From the NCBI GenBank assembly GCA_947478465.1, contig CANJWH010000017.1, positions 1 through 51,541 on the forward strand: DNA of 51,541 nucleotides, read 5' to 3'. The notes beneath the pieces were generated by a model, which was given only the letters and a program-made list of their open reading frames with translations, was not told where the DNA came from and did no database searches. Positions 32,299 through 43,491 of the stretch are shown here, one piece after another. The position numbers and the translations under genes were made by a program. This DNA is from Bacteroidota bacterium (GTDB lineage Bacteria > Bacteroidota > Bacteroidia > SXHM01). The stretch's first letter is position 1; each line of letters opens with the position of its first letter.

Positions 32299-32384
<86 letters not shown>

Positions 32385-32477
32385 GGGCGCAAAAGTAGAA
32401 TAATTTTACATGCCCAAGCCTTAGCAGAAAACTTTTATTCGGAATTCATCGAAAACCCTTGATTAGCTTTTAATTAG

Positions 32478-32485
32478 TAATTTTG
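32478..32485 (+). promoter_or_regulatory. -7 element of the GWxTD gene
   Basis: TAATTTTG is a perfect TAnnTTTG, 18 nt before the ATG. A TTG at 32459-32461 lies 16 nt upstream, somewhat short. Confidence 0.5.
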
Positions 32486-32503
32486 TAACGTAAGATTTTA
32501 ACT

Positions 32504-33991
32504 ATGAAAAAGACGTTGTTCCTTAGTTTATGCTTGTTTTTCAGTTCTCTTGAATTTCTTTCGGCATGCGGAATACAAGCCTATTTTGCCTATTCAGCTT
32601 TTGCCAAAAATGGCAAAAGCCCTTTTATAGAAACATACTTTACAATTGCTGGAAACTCTATTAAATACGTTAGCACAGGTAATGGAATTTATCAGGGTAA
32701 AGTGGAGGTTGTTCTTGTTTTGAAGCAAGGAGATGTAATAAAATTTGCAGATAAATATACACTTCTAAGCCCGGGGACTAATGATTCTCTGTCTGGAAAA
32801 GATTTTATTGACCAGCAACGTATTCCCTTGACAGCGGGTGATTATATTTTAGAGTTTACGCTCAAAGATTTGAATTCAAGTGATACAGCTATAAACCATT
32901 CTGAAAAAATTTCTGTTTCTTTCCCTGAAGACAAAATAAGTATTTCAGATATAAGTTTTTCTGAGAGCTATTCTAAAACAATAAACCAGTCAATATTCTC
33001 AAAAAGCGGATATGACATGGTTCCGTTTCCCAGTGACTTTTTTTCTGAGAACATGAATAAACTTACATTCTACTCAGAGGTTTATAACAGCAATAAATCC
33101 CTCCCGGAAGGAGAGCCATTTTTAGTAAATTATTTTGTTGAAGATGCTGATAACTTAGAGCTTGCCGGAGGATTGAGGAAATTTGTGAAAGTAACACCAA
33201 AGGATGTTATTGTTGTGTTTAACGAATTGCCGATTAATCAACTCAAATCAGGGAATTACAATCTTGTTATTGAAGCCCGTGATAAGGAAAACAAATTGCT
33301 TGCTGTTACCAAAAAATATTTTCAAAGAAGCAATCCTTTGGTTGAAGATGTTTTGACAACAAGCAATTTAAGCACACTTGATGTTGCAACTACATTTGTA
33401 AGTGCAATTACTAATAGCGAGGAATTGAAAGACCATATAAAATCAACATACCCTATTTCAACTCAATTAGAGAAAAATTTTGCGCGAAATCAGTTAAACT
33501 ATTCAGATATGAAAATGATGCAGCAGTATTTTTATAATTTCTGGAAAAAGCGAAATGAAGTAAATCCTGAACAAGCCTGGCTGAAGTATTTTGAGGAAGT
33601 AAAAAAGGTAAACAAGGAATATGGAACAAGTATTCAGAGAGGTTATGCAAGTGACAGAGGAAGAGTTTATCTCCAATACGGAGCTCCTAATACCATTACC
33701 GCAACCCGCAACGAACCCAGTTCATATCCATATGAAATCTGGCATTATTATGTAATTCCGGGAACTGAAATTAATCGCAGGCAAAGTGATAAACGTTTTG
33801 TGTTTATGAATGCCGATTTAATTGGTGCTGACTATCAGCTTATTCATTCCACTGCTTATGGCGAGGTTAAAGATGACCGCTGGCAACTGAGATTACAAGG
33901 TCGTAATGAACAATACATTGACCTTGACCAGCAAGACGGGCGCGATCATTATGGCAATCGCGCAAATGAATTATTTAATACACCGAGATAA
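32504..33991 (+). CDS. GWxTD domain-containing secreted protein
   Basis: The 495-aa protein has a signal peptide (MKKTLFLSLCLFFSSLEFLSAC; Cys22 could be lipidated). Residues about 25-330 are beta-rich, with FYSEVYNSNKSLPEGEPFLVNYFV. The GWxTD domain (about 340-485) contains QAWLKYFEEVKKVNKEYG, then RGYASDRGRVYLQYGAPN, then PYEIWHYY and RFVFMNADLIGADYQLIHS. The namesake motif here reads GYASD. The family is widespread in Bacteroidota and Acidobacteria, has no known function, and often lies next to polysaccharide or cell-envelope genes. It precedes a glycosyltransferase by 9 nt. Confidence 0.88.
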   Translation: MKKTLFLSLCLFFSSLEFLSACGIQAYFAYSAFAKNGKSPFIETYFTIAGNSIKYVSTGNGIYQGKVEVVLVLKQGDVIKFADKYTLLSPGTNDSLSGKDFIDQQRIPLTAGDYILEFTLKDLNSSDTAINHSEKISVSFPEDKISISDISFSESYSKTINQSIFSKSGYDMVPFPSDFFSENMNKLTFYSEVYNSNKSLPEGEPFLVNYFVEDADNLELAGGLRKFVKVTPKDVIVVFNELPINQLKSGNYNLVIEARDKENKLLAVTKKYFQRSNPLVEDVLTTSNLSTLDVATTFVSAITNSEELKDHIKSTYPISTQLEKNFARNQLNYSDMKMMQQYFYNFWKKRNEVNPEQAWLKYFEEVKKVNKEYGTSIQRGYASDRGRVYLQYGAPNTITATRNEPSSYPYEIWHYYVIPGTEINRRQSDKRFVFMNADLIGADYQLIHSTAYGEVKDDRWQLRLQGRNEQYIDLDQQDGRDHYGNRANELFNTPR

Positions 33992-34000
33992 TTCAGGTTG

Positions 34001-34999
34001 ATGAAAACAGCCGTTGTTATCCTTAACTGGAACGGAAAAAAATTTCTTGAACAATTTCTTCCTTCTGTTATTAAGCATAGTGCTGACGCAACTGTTTTTG
34101 TTGCTGACAATGGCTCAACAGATGATTCTGTTTCATTTCTTGAAAAGAATTTCCCGCAAATAAATATTCTGCGGTCAAATGAGAACAAGGGTTTTGCAGG
34201 CGGCTATAACGAAGCCCTTAAAAAAGTAAAAGCTGGTTATTTTATTCTTTTGAATTCTGATGTTGAGGTAACGGAAGGTTGGATAAAACCAATTATTGAG
34301 TTAATGGATTCTGAGAAAACCATTGCTGCTTGTCAACCAAAAATAAGGATGCATGCTGACAAGAAGATGTTTGAGTACGCAGGTGCAGCAGGTGGTTATA
34401 TTGATAAATACGGTTATCCATTTTGTCGCGGGCGCGTTTTTGAAACACTGGAAGAAGACAAAGGACAATACGATGATAACTGTGAAATTTTCTGGGCAAC
34501 AGGTGCCTGTATGTTTGTGAAAAGTGAAGTGTTTTTTGAGGCAGGCGGTTTTGATGAAGATTTTTTTGCGCACATGGAAGAGATTGATTTGTGCTGGCGG
34601 ATGAAAAACCTTGGACACAAAATTATGTTTTGCGGCAGTTCAACAGTTTACCATGTAGGCGGAGGAACATTGCAAAAAAGCAATCCTTTAAAAACGCATC
34701 TCAACTTTCGCAATAGCCTGATGTTGCTGATAAAAAACACAGAAGGGTTTAACTTATTTCGTTTGCTTTTTGTTCGCGTTATATTGGATAATGTGGCTCA
34801 AATTAAATTTTTGCTTGATGGAAAGTTTAAGGATTTTGTTGCGGTGCAAAAGGCGCAATTTTATGTGCTTTTCAACTTTTTTAAAATAAGGAAGAAGAGA
34901 AAAGTTATTAATAAAAATATCAGCGGAATTTATAACCGCAGTATAGTTGCAGAATATTTTCTGCGAGGTAAAAAGAAGTTTTCTGATTTAATTTGGTAA
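34001..34999 (+). CDS. glycosyltransferase family 2
   Basis: The 332-aa protein is a GT-A fold transferase: AVVILNWNGKKFLEQFLPS at the N-terminus, VADNGSTDDS (nucleotide-sugar binding), NKGFAGGYNEAL, the metal-binding LLNSDVEV, ATGACMFVKSEVF and the acceptor-side EIDLCWRMKNLGHKI. It is of the rhamnosyltransferase (WbbL-like) subgroup, adding sugars to cell-surface polysaccharide, though the sugar cannot be told. No membrane span is clear; the end is basic (IRKKRKVINK). It follows the GWxTD gene closely, and its 3' end is bordered by REP copy E. Confidence 0.9.
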   Translation: MKTAVVILNWNGKKFLEQFLPSVIKHSADATVFVADNGSTDDSVSFLEKNFPQINILRSNENKGFAGGYNEALKKVKAGYFILLNSDVEVTEGWIKPIIELMDSEKTIAACQPKIRMHADKKMFEYAGAAGGYIDKYGYPFCRGRVFETLEEDKGQYDDNCEIFWATGACMFVKSEVFFEAGGFDEDFFAHMEEIDLCWRMKNLGHKIMFCGSSTVYHVGGGTLQKSNPLKTHLNFRNSLMLLIKNTEGFNLFRLLFVRVILDNVAQIKFLLDGKFKDFVAVQKAQFYVLFNFFKIRKKRKVINKNISGIYNRSIVAEYFLRGKKKFSDLIW

Positions 35000-35004
35000 A
35001 ACTC

Positions 35005-35080
35005 GTCATGCTGTCCCGATAATTATCGGGATTGTTTCAGCATCTTTCTAAATGAGACACTGAAACAAGTTCAGGGTGAC
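35005..35080. repeat. REP-like palindromic element, copy E, with an inserted palindrome
   Basis: Compared with the other copies, the four bases AACT after GTCATGCTG are replaced by TCCCGATAATTATCGGGA (35014-35031), an 18-bp perfect palindrome; TTGTTTCAGCATCT then resumes the family sequence. The right end (CTGAAACAAGTTCAGGGTGAC) contains the aroQ stop codon and last two sense codons. Confidence 0.9.
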
Positions 35081-35493
35081 TTTATGAAACTTTCAATCGC
35101 AAGGCGATACGAATCCAAGCCAAATCCGGCAATAACACCTTTGCAGTTTTTGGCCATCAACGATACATGGCGATAATCTTCACGCGCATAAACATTAGAG
35201 ATGTGCACTTCAATCACTGGTGTTTTTATTGCGGCAACTGCATCGGCAATTGCAATTGAGGTGTGGGTATATCCTCCGGCATTTAAAATAATCCCATCAT
35301 AAGCAAAGCCTGTTTCGTGCAGCTTGTTGATGAGCTCGCCTTCTACATTACTTTGGAAATATTCTAATTCTACTTGTGGAAATTTTGATTGCAGTTCAGT
35401 AAAATAATCATCAAAGGAACGATTACCGTAAACGCTTTGTTCGCGTGTTCCAAGCAAATTCAAATTTGGACCGTTAATGATAATCAGTTTCAT
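35071..35493 (-). CDS. aroQ: type II 3-dehydroquinate dehydratase
   Basis: The 140-aa protein has the type II signature IINGPNLNLLGTRE (4-17), the catalytic tyrosine in SVYGN (Tyr22), the substrate loop HTGFAYDGIILNAGGYTHTS and the VIEVHISNVYAREDYR motif. It dehydrates 3-dehydroquinate to 3-dehydroshikimate in the shikimate pathway. Its ATG overlaps the antiporter's TGA (ATGA at 35490-35493). The last residues (KSP) and the stop codon lie at the junction with a REP-like element. Confidence 0.95.
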   Translation of the reverse strand: MKLIIINGPNLNLLGTREQSVYGNRSFDDYFTELQSKFPQVELEYFQSNVEGELINKLHETGFAYDGIILNAGGYTHTSIAIADAVAAIKTPVIEVHISNVYAREDYRHVSLMAKNCKGVIAGFGLDSYRLAIESFIKSP

Positions 35494-37676
35494 ATTTTTC
35501 CTTTTGAAAATATTAGCAGCGAAGGACTATAACTAATCCAGGAACTTCGGGCTGCAGCAACCTTTTTCCAATATTCAATGTCAATTATAACCAACTGAAA
35601 TTGCTCTAAAAAATTCTTGTCCAGTGTTCGGTTTTCGCTGATACTTATGGAATGACTGCTAAGAACTCCTTCAGGAAAGGAAACGCTTCCACTAACATTA
35701 ACCATAGTTATTTTTACTGTTTCCGGTTCAATAAATTTCATGGCATAAGAGCTAAGATATTCATCGCCTTCTCCTGATATCAGAAACAGAATATTCTCAG
35801 CCGTTCTGAAATTATTATCTACTAAAACACCTACCGTGCAATCAACGCTTTCAATGATGTGTTTGATTTTTCCGCCTGTTATTTTTTCGGTAAAAGCTGA
35901 TTTGGCCGAACCCACCAGCAGCAGTTCATATTGCCCGTGCTTAACGGTGTGCATGATTTCTTTCTCCACATCATCAACTGCTTTGTATTTAGTTTCAAAG
36001 CTGAGACCAAGTTCATGCCCCGTTAAGCGCACAGGTCCGAATGCCTCTTTCTCAAAAAGCAATGCATCATGCGGATTAATTTCAAGGCTGGGCGTAAGGT
36101 GCATAGCAGTAATTTTTTTTGCACGCTTACCGGCTGTTATAAAATTTGCGAGTCGCAATAAAGAACTTCCTGTTTTTGAAGGGCCGAACGAAATAAGAAT
36201 ATCCAGCGCGGCATCTACATCTTCAACGGGTTTTGCTTTTTCGAATTTGGCGAAAATCCAGTCGATAAATTCCAGCATTGGGTTGGTCATAAAGGTGGTG
36301 AACAATGCCATAAGAACAAGGATGGTAAAAATTTCTCTCCCGAATATTCCTAAATCATAACCGATGTTAAGTATAATCAACTCCATCAATCCGCGCGAGT
36401 TCATGATAACGCCCATTGACAATGATTCTTTCCAACTGTGTTTCAGCAATCTTGACGACAGTGTAGCGCCAATGAATTTTCCTGCTATTGCTACCGAAAT
36501 AACAACACATGCAATAAGCCATAAGTCCGAATTATCAAGCAGGTTAATCTGCGTGCGTAAGCCGGTAAATACAAAGAAGAGGGGAAGAAGTAAAACCAGG
36601 CTTACATCTTCAATTTTTTCGGTAATAATTTTCTTGAAGTTGATGTTATGCGGCATAATTACACCTGCCATAAAAGCGCCTACCAGCGGGTGTATTCCTA
36701 TGATTTCGGTAATGTATGATGAGAAGAACAGGACAACAAATACAAAAGCAACAACTGTTTTATTCAGGTTTTCCCGCGACACATATACGCTTCCGAATTT
36801 TTTCAAAAACGGCTGAACAAGTTTTATCATAATAAAAACGTAGGCAACCGTAAGTACAATGGTTGAAAGTGAATTAACAAAGCCTCCTGATTTTACTACT
36901 GCAATTATTACGGCAAGCAAACACCATGCAGTCATGTCGTCAATAGCTGCTGTTGTAATTGCCAGAATGCCTAAGGGCGTTTTTGTAATTCCGCGTTCCT
37001 GAATAATTCTTGCCAGCACCGGAAATGCAGTGGTGCTCATGGAAATGCCCATAAACAAAGCAAAAGCTACGAAGGCTACCTGGTCGGGTGCAAATGAATC
37101 GTAAAGAAAGTAGGCTAATAAAACACCCAGAAAAAATGAAAGTATAATTCCCGTGTGGCTTATGATCAGGGCATCAAAAGCACGGTTTTTCAATGCCTTC
37201 AGGTCAACCTCCATTCCTATTATGAACATGAAAAGCATGAGCCCTATCTGACTGAAAAATTTAAGAAACTCGAGCGAGTCGATATCTCCCTGGGCAGGTT
37301 TTGGAAAAATAAATGCAGAAACATCGGGAAAATACATTCCTACAAGTGAAGGCCCCAGAACTATGCCTGCAACAATTTCACCGATAACGGAAGGCTGCCG
37401 CATTTTAGTGAAGGCATAGCCGAAAATCCGTGCTACCAGAACAATAATTACCAATTGCATAATAAACACCGCCAACGGATGGTGCAGATTTGTCAAATAC
37501 CCGTTTACCAACTGATGCCAGATATTACCGGGAAGATTTTCTACAACGGAAATTTGTGTAGCAGCTTGTGTAGAAAATTTTTCAAGCAGATAGCCTTGTT
37601 GAATAACGTACCACCCCATCAGTCCGAAGCCTGCGACCAGCACTAAATAAAGTATAAGTGTTTTACCTTTTATCAT
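35490..37676 (-). CDS. cation:proton antiporter (CPA2 family) with C-terminal Usp-like region
   Basis: From the ATG at 37676 the protein is 728 aa. A first span (LILYLVLVAGFGLMGWYV) is followed by about 12 more between roughly 75 and 475, including GEIVAGIVLGPSLVGM, IGLMLFMFIIGMEVDL, ITTAAIDDMTAWCLLAVII (paired Asp in the transport region) and GAFMAGVIMPHN. This is the monovalent cation:proton antiporter CPA2 fold. The C-terminal 220 residues are soluble, with repeated LDILISFGPSKTGS and VDCTVGVLVDNN segments like universal-stress domains, and probably regulate transport. It is translationally coupled to aroQ and divergent from prmC across 52 nt. Confidence 0.9.
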   Translation of the reverse strand: MIKGKTLILYLVLVAGFGLMGWYVIQQGYLLEKFSTQAATQISVVENLPGNIWHQLVNGYLTNLHHPLAVFIMQLVIIVLVARIFGYAFTKMRQPSVIGEIVAGIVLGPSLVGMYFPDVSAFIFPKPAQGDIDSLEFLKFFSQIGLMLFMFIIGMEVDLKALKNRAFDALIISHTGIILSFFLGVLLAYFLYDSFAPDQVAFVAFALFMGISMSTTAFPVLARIIQERGITKTPLGILAITTAAIDDMTAWCLLAVIIAVVKSGGFVNSLSTIVLTVAYVFIMIKLVQPFLKKFGSVYVSRENLNKTVVAFVFVVLFFSSYITEIIGIHPLVGAFMAGVIMPHNINFKKIITEKIEDVSLVLLLPLFFVFTGLRTQINLLDNSDLWLIACVVISVAIAGKFIGATLSSRLLKHSWKESLSMGVIMNSRGLMELIILNIGYDLGIFGREIFTILVLMALFTTFMTNPMLEFIDWIFAKFEKAKPVEDVDAALDILISFGPSKTGSSLLRLANFITAGKRAKKITAMHLTPSLEINPHDALLFEKEAFGPVRLTGHELGLSFETKYKAVDDVEKEIMHTVKHGQYELLLVGSAKSAFTEKITGGKIKHIIESVDCTVGVLVDNNFRTAENILFLISGEGDEYLSSYAMKFIEPETVKITMVNVSGSVSFPEGVLSSHSISISENRTLDKNFLEQFQLVIIDIEYWKKVAAARSSWISYSPSLLIFSKGKI

Positions 37677-37728
37677 ATTCTCAACTTGCCGAAAATACAA
37701 AATAAAAAAGCAAGCCTATCTTCGCGCC

Positions 37729-38648
37729 ATGAAAGTGATTGACAACAGGGCTGTTTCAGTTTATGCTCTTTTCCGCAAAGAGTTGGAAAACCTATATCCT
37801 AAGGAAGAAATTGAAACGTTCCTTTTCTTTTCGTTCAACGAATACTTCGGTTTTTCGCGCAGCGATATGGTGCTGAAAAAGGACATGCGCCTGAGCGAAT
37901 CGGAATTGCTCAAGTTCTTTCGCGTTATCCGCAAACTGAAATTGCATGTTCCTATTCAATACATTTTGGGTAACACAGAGTTTTACGGATTGAAGTTGAA
38001 GGTGAATGAACATGTGCTGATTCCACGACCTGAGACGGAGGAGCTGGTGGAGTGGATAATAACCGATTGCGGATTTCGGATTGAGGAATTGCGGATTAAT
38101 CCGCAATCTAAAATTCGCAATTCGCAATTAACTATCCTTGACATCGGCACCGGTAGCGGTTGCATTGCCATTGCCTTGAAAAAAAACATGCCCGATGCAG
38201 AGGTGTATGCACTTGATATTTCCTCAAATGCTCTGGCTGTTGCAAAAGAAAATGCTGAAAAGAATAATGCTGAAATTCATTTTCTGGAAGGTGATATTCT
38301 GAACACCTTAACACTTGAACACTTTAACACCTTAACACCTGATATAATCGTCAGCAATCCGCCCTACATAACCGAAGCAGAAAAACCTGCCATGAGCTCC
38401 AACGTGCTTGAACACGAGCCACACACAGCACTTTTTGTACCCGATAACGATGCGCTTTTGTTTTACCGTGCCATCCTTGATTTTGCAAAAGAGAAACTTG
38501 CAGCAGGTGGCAAAATTTATTTTGAATTAAACAGCACCTATGCTGCTGCCGTTGCAGGTCTTGCTGCTGACAAGGGCTTTATAGATTGTATAATCAGAGA
38601 AGATGTCAATTGCAATCAGCGAATGTTCCGCTGCCAAAAACCAATGGA

Positions 38649-38652
<4 letters not shown>
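37729..38652 (+). CDS. prmC: peptide chain release factor N(5)-glutamine methyltransferase
   Basis: The 307-aa protein has the helical N-terminal domain of HemK/PrmC, PIQYILGNTEFYGL, LIPRPETEELVEW, the SAM-binding DIGTGSGCIAIALK and the catalytic IVSNPPYITEAE. It methylates the GGQ glutamine of release factors RF1 and RF2. Two segments have no place in the family: CGFRIEELRINPQSKIRNSQL before DIGTG, encoded by a palindromic repeat, and NTLTLEHFNTLTP before IVSNPPY, encoded by a short repeat. Both keep the frame and lie between conserved blocks. The stop overlaps the next ATG. It heads a five-gene operon. Confidence 0.93.
38065..38130. repeat. palindromic element inserted in frame in prmC
   Basis: About 66 bp built on GATTGCGGATTT...AATTCGCAATTA, with a 20-bp perfect palindrome at its centre (ATTGCGGATTAATCCGCAAT, 38088-38107). 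It adds about 22 residues (DCGFRIEELRINPQSKIRNSQL) with no counterpart in PrmC and does not break the frame. Confidence 0.75.
38299..38340 (+). repeat. short direct repeat inserted in prmC
   Basis: The sequence contains GAACACCTTAACACTTGAACACTTTAACACC and so on, a run of imperfect units of a GAACACnTTAACAC type. It encodes NTLTLEHFNTLTP immediately before the catalytic IVSNPPY. It adds about 12 residues compared with typical PrmC. Confidence 0.6.
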
Positions 38653-41437
<2,785 letters not shown>

Positions 41438-41440
41438 ACG

Positions 41441-42013
41441 ATGGCTAAAGACGGAAATTCAATTGTTACCACCGTTCGAAAAAAAGCTTCGAATTATTTT
41501 CTTTTGCGCGAATACAAAAAAGTAAAGCGCAAGCCCGAAGTACGCAACCTTGCCCAATCCCGCAACATCGGAATTTTGTTTGAAGTGCGCAGCAAAGAAG
41601 ATTTAGATACTGTTCGTTCTTTTGTTTCGCAGATAAAAGAACGCAACCGAAAAATTACGGCTTTGGGTTATGTTACAACCAAAGAATTGTTGCAAACACT
41701 GAAGTCAGATAATGAGTTTGATTTTATTTCAAAGACAGATTTCAACTGGTATTATAAACCCGAGAAATATGTAATCAAAAATTTCATGAGTGATGGCATG
41801 GATATGCTCATTGATCTGAGCCTGAAAAAAAATCCTGCCTTGCTTTATGTTTCTGCCTTCACCGAAGCAAAAATGAAAGTAGCTCGCTTTGACGAAAAAC
41901 AAAAAGAATACTTCGACCTGATGATTGACATCGGGAAAGAGAATACGCTTAAATACTTAATCAACCAGATAAAATTCTACATCACAAAAATCAATGAGCA
42001 AAGCAGTCAGTAA
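41441..42013 (+). CDS. DUF6913 family protein
   Basis: The 190-aa protein starts MAKDGNSIVTTVRKKASNYFLLREYKKVKRKP, then has alternating alpha and beta elements: NIGILFEVRSKEDLDTVRSF, KITALGYVTTKELLQTL, FNWYYKPEKYVIKNFM and MLIDLSLKKNPALLYVSAF. There is no signal peptide, so it is probably cytoplasmic. This conserved Bacteroidota family of unknown function (DUF6913) is regularly found next to dapA. It follows ligA after 3 nt and overlaps dapA by 20 nt, so the two are translationally coupled. The family identification is from memory of its sequence pattern. Confidence 0.75.
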   Translation: MAKDGNSIVTTVRKKASNYFLLREYKKVKRKPEVRNLAQSRNIGILFEVRSKEDLDTVRSFVSQIKERNRKITALGYVTTKELLQTLKSDNEFDFISKTDFNWYYKPEKYVIKNFMSDGMDMLIDLSLKKNPALLYVSAFTEAKMKVARFDEKQKEYFDLMIDIGKENTLKYLINQIKFYITKINEQSSQ

Positions 42014-42881
42014 ATTCAGAGGAACAGGAGTTGCAATTATTACGCCTTTCAAAAATGACGGAAGTGTTGACTACAAGCAATTAGAAAAAGTAGTTCAGCA
42101 TCTTATTAAAGGAAAAGTTGAATACATTGTGGTGCTGGGTACTACAGGCGAATCGGTAACACTTTCAAAAGAAGAAAAAAAATCAGTTGTAAAATGTGTG
42201 GTTAATGCCGCACAAAAGAAAGTACCCGTTGTGCTTGGTCATGGCGGCAACAATACACAGGAATTGCTGGAAGGTTTGAATACCTTGAATTTTACAGGAA
42301 TTGATGCATTGCTTTCCGTTTCACCTTATTACAACAAGCCAACACAGGAAGGAATTTACCAGCACTATAAAGCCATAGCGAAAAACAGTCCGTTGCCTAT
42401 AATTCTGTACAATGTTCCCGGGCGCACTGCTTCCAACATAACAGCTGAAACAACCTTGCGTTTAGCACACGATTTTAAAAACATTATTGCTGTAAAAGAA
42501 GCATCGGGCAACATTGAGCAGATGATGAAAATCATCAACGGTAAACCAAAAGATTTTCTGGTTATCTCCGGTGATGATGCGCTTACGCTTCCATTAAGTG
42601 CCTGCGGTGGTGATGGTGTTATCTCGGTTGTTGCTAATGCTTTTCCAAAAGATTATTCAGAAATGACACGACTTGCTTTAAAAGGTGATTTTATAAAAGC
42701 ACAAAAGCTACATTACAAATTACTCGACATTATAGGGTTATTGTTTGTTGACGGAAACCCTGCCGGGGTTAAATATGCAATGAAAGAACTTGGTATTTGC
42801 AACGACACAGTTCGTTTGCCTTTGGTAGGAGTTACTAAGCCAACAGCTGATAAACTAAAAGCATTAATTAGCAATTATTGA
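41994..42881 (+). CDS. dapA: 4-hydroxy-tetrahydrodipicolinate synthase
   Basis: The 295-aa protein has the DapA hallmarks: TGVAIITPFKNDGSVDY, VLGTTGESVTLSKEE, the catalytic Tyr139 in YNVPGRTASN and the Schiff-base Lys168 in IAVKEASGN, plus SGDDALTLP and GVISVVANAFP. It condenses pyruvate with aspartate semialdehyde, the first dedicated step of lysine and diaminopimelate (peptidoglycan) synthesis. The start lies inside the upstream gene. It is the last gene of the prmC operon; no terminator hairpin is evident right after it. Confidence 0.96.
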   Translation: MSKAVSKFRGTGVAIITPFKNDGSVDYKQLEKVVQHLIKGKVEYIVVLGTTGESVTLSKEEKKSVVKCVVNAAQKKVPVVLGHGGNNTQELLEGLNTLNFTGIDALLSVSPYYNKPTQEGIYQHYKAIAKNSPLPIILYNVPGRTASNITAETTLRLAHDFKNIIAVKEASGNIEQMMKIINGKPKDFLVISGDDALTLPLSACGGDGVISVVANAFPKDYSEMTRLALKGDFIKAQKLHYKLLDIIGLLFVDGNPAGVKYAMKELGICNDTVRLPLVGVTKPTADKLKALISNY

Positions 42882-42936
42882 TATATCAGGAATATCAATC
42901 TTTCTACCCCTCTAGTTTTTCAACTTATCCCTTAAA

Positions 42937-42968
42937 TTTTGCATTTCGTTATAATTAATCTAATTTCG
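42937..42968 (+). promoter_or_regulatory. upstream promoter of the SiaC-like gene
   Basis: TTTTG (42937-42941) is followed after 19 nt by TAATTTCG (42961-42968), a TTCG variant of the phylum's -7 element. A start near 42973 would give a leader of about 118 nt. A second -7-like sequence, TACTTTCG (43046-43053), lies nearer the gene without a matching upstream TTG. Confidence 0.5.
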
Positions 42969-42992
42969 TCTATGCAAAAGGGCAAATTAGTA

Positions 42993-43031
42993 TTTAGATA
43001 AACCTGATTTATCTAAAAAAGTAAATCAGGT
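42993..43031 (+). promoter_or_regulatory. two mutually exclusive hairpins upstream of the SiaC-like gene
   Basis: Stem 1 pairs TTTAGATAAA (42993-43002) with TTTATCTAAA (43008-43017) around CCTGA. Stem 2 pairs ACCTGATTTA (43002-43011) with TAAATCAGGT (43022-43031) around a 10-nt loop. Both are perfect 10-bp stems, and they share 43002 and 43008-43011, so only one can form at a time, as in attenuators and riboswitches. Neither is followed by a U-run. Confidence 0.55.
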
Positions 43032-43090
43032 AGAAATTTTAAATATACTTTCGTTCCGGCACAAAAATTAACCTCGCAAAAACTTATCCT

Positions 43091-43468
43091 ATGCAAAAGT
43101 TGGTTATCGAAAAAACCGACACAACGCCCAAGATTGATTTCGACCCCGAACAGGGACTGTTGAAAATAACAGGGCGTTCAATACCTCTTAATCCCAAGCG
43201 CTTCTATGAGCCTGTCCTCAGTTGGATAGCAACATATACATCGCAGCCAAACGACAGTACTGCACTGGATGTTTACATGGATTATTTTAATACGGCTTCT
43301 ACATTTCTTATTACCGATATTATTCGCCAGCTCAGTAAAGGTTTGGCAGGTAAAAATCTCACCATCAATTGGTATCACGATGCAGGTGATGATGATGTTC
43401 TGGAAATTGCCGGAAATATGGAAAGCGTAACTGGTATCAAATTCTTTTACCACGAGGTAGAGGAATAA
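43091..43468 (+). CDS. SiaC family regulatory protein (DUF1987)
   Basis: The 125-aa protein matches DUF1987, the SiaC family: TDTTPKIDFDPEQGLLKITGRSIPLNP, a central LDVYMDYFNTASTFLITDII and the end ESVTGIKFFYHEVEE. In Pseudomonas SiaC is switched by phosphorylation and controls a diguanylate cyclase. Here no kinase, phosphatase or cyclase gene is adjacent, so the output is unknown. The threonine/serine region TASTF aligns with the phosphorylated site of SiaC. The leader upstream contains alternative hairpins. The SDR gene follows after 23 nt. Confidence 0.85.
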   Translation: MQKLVIEKTDTTPKIDFDPEQGLLKITGRSIPLNPKRFYEPVLSWIATYTSQPNDSTALDVYMDYFNTASTFLITDIIRQLSKGLAGKNLTINWYHDAGDDDVLEIAGNMESVTGIKFFYHEVEE

Positions 43469-43491
43469 TTTTTCTTTTCTTTGTGTTCACT

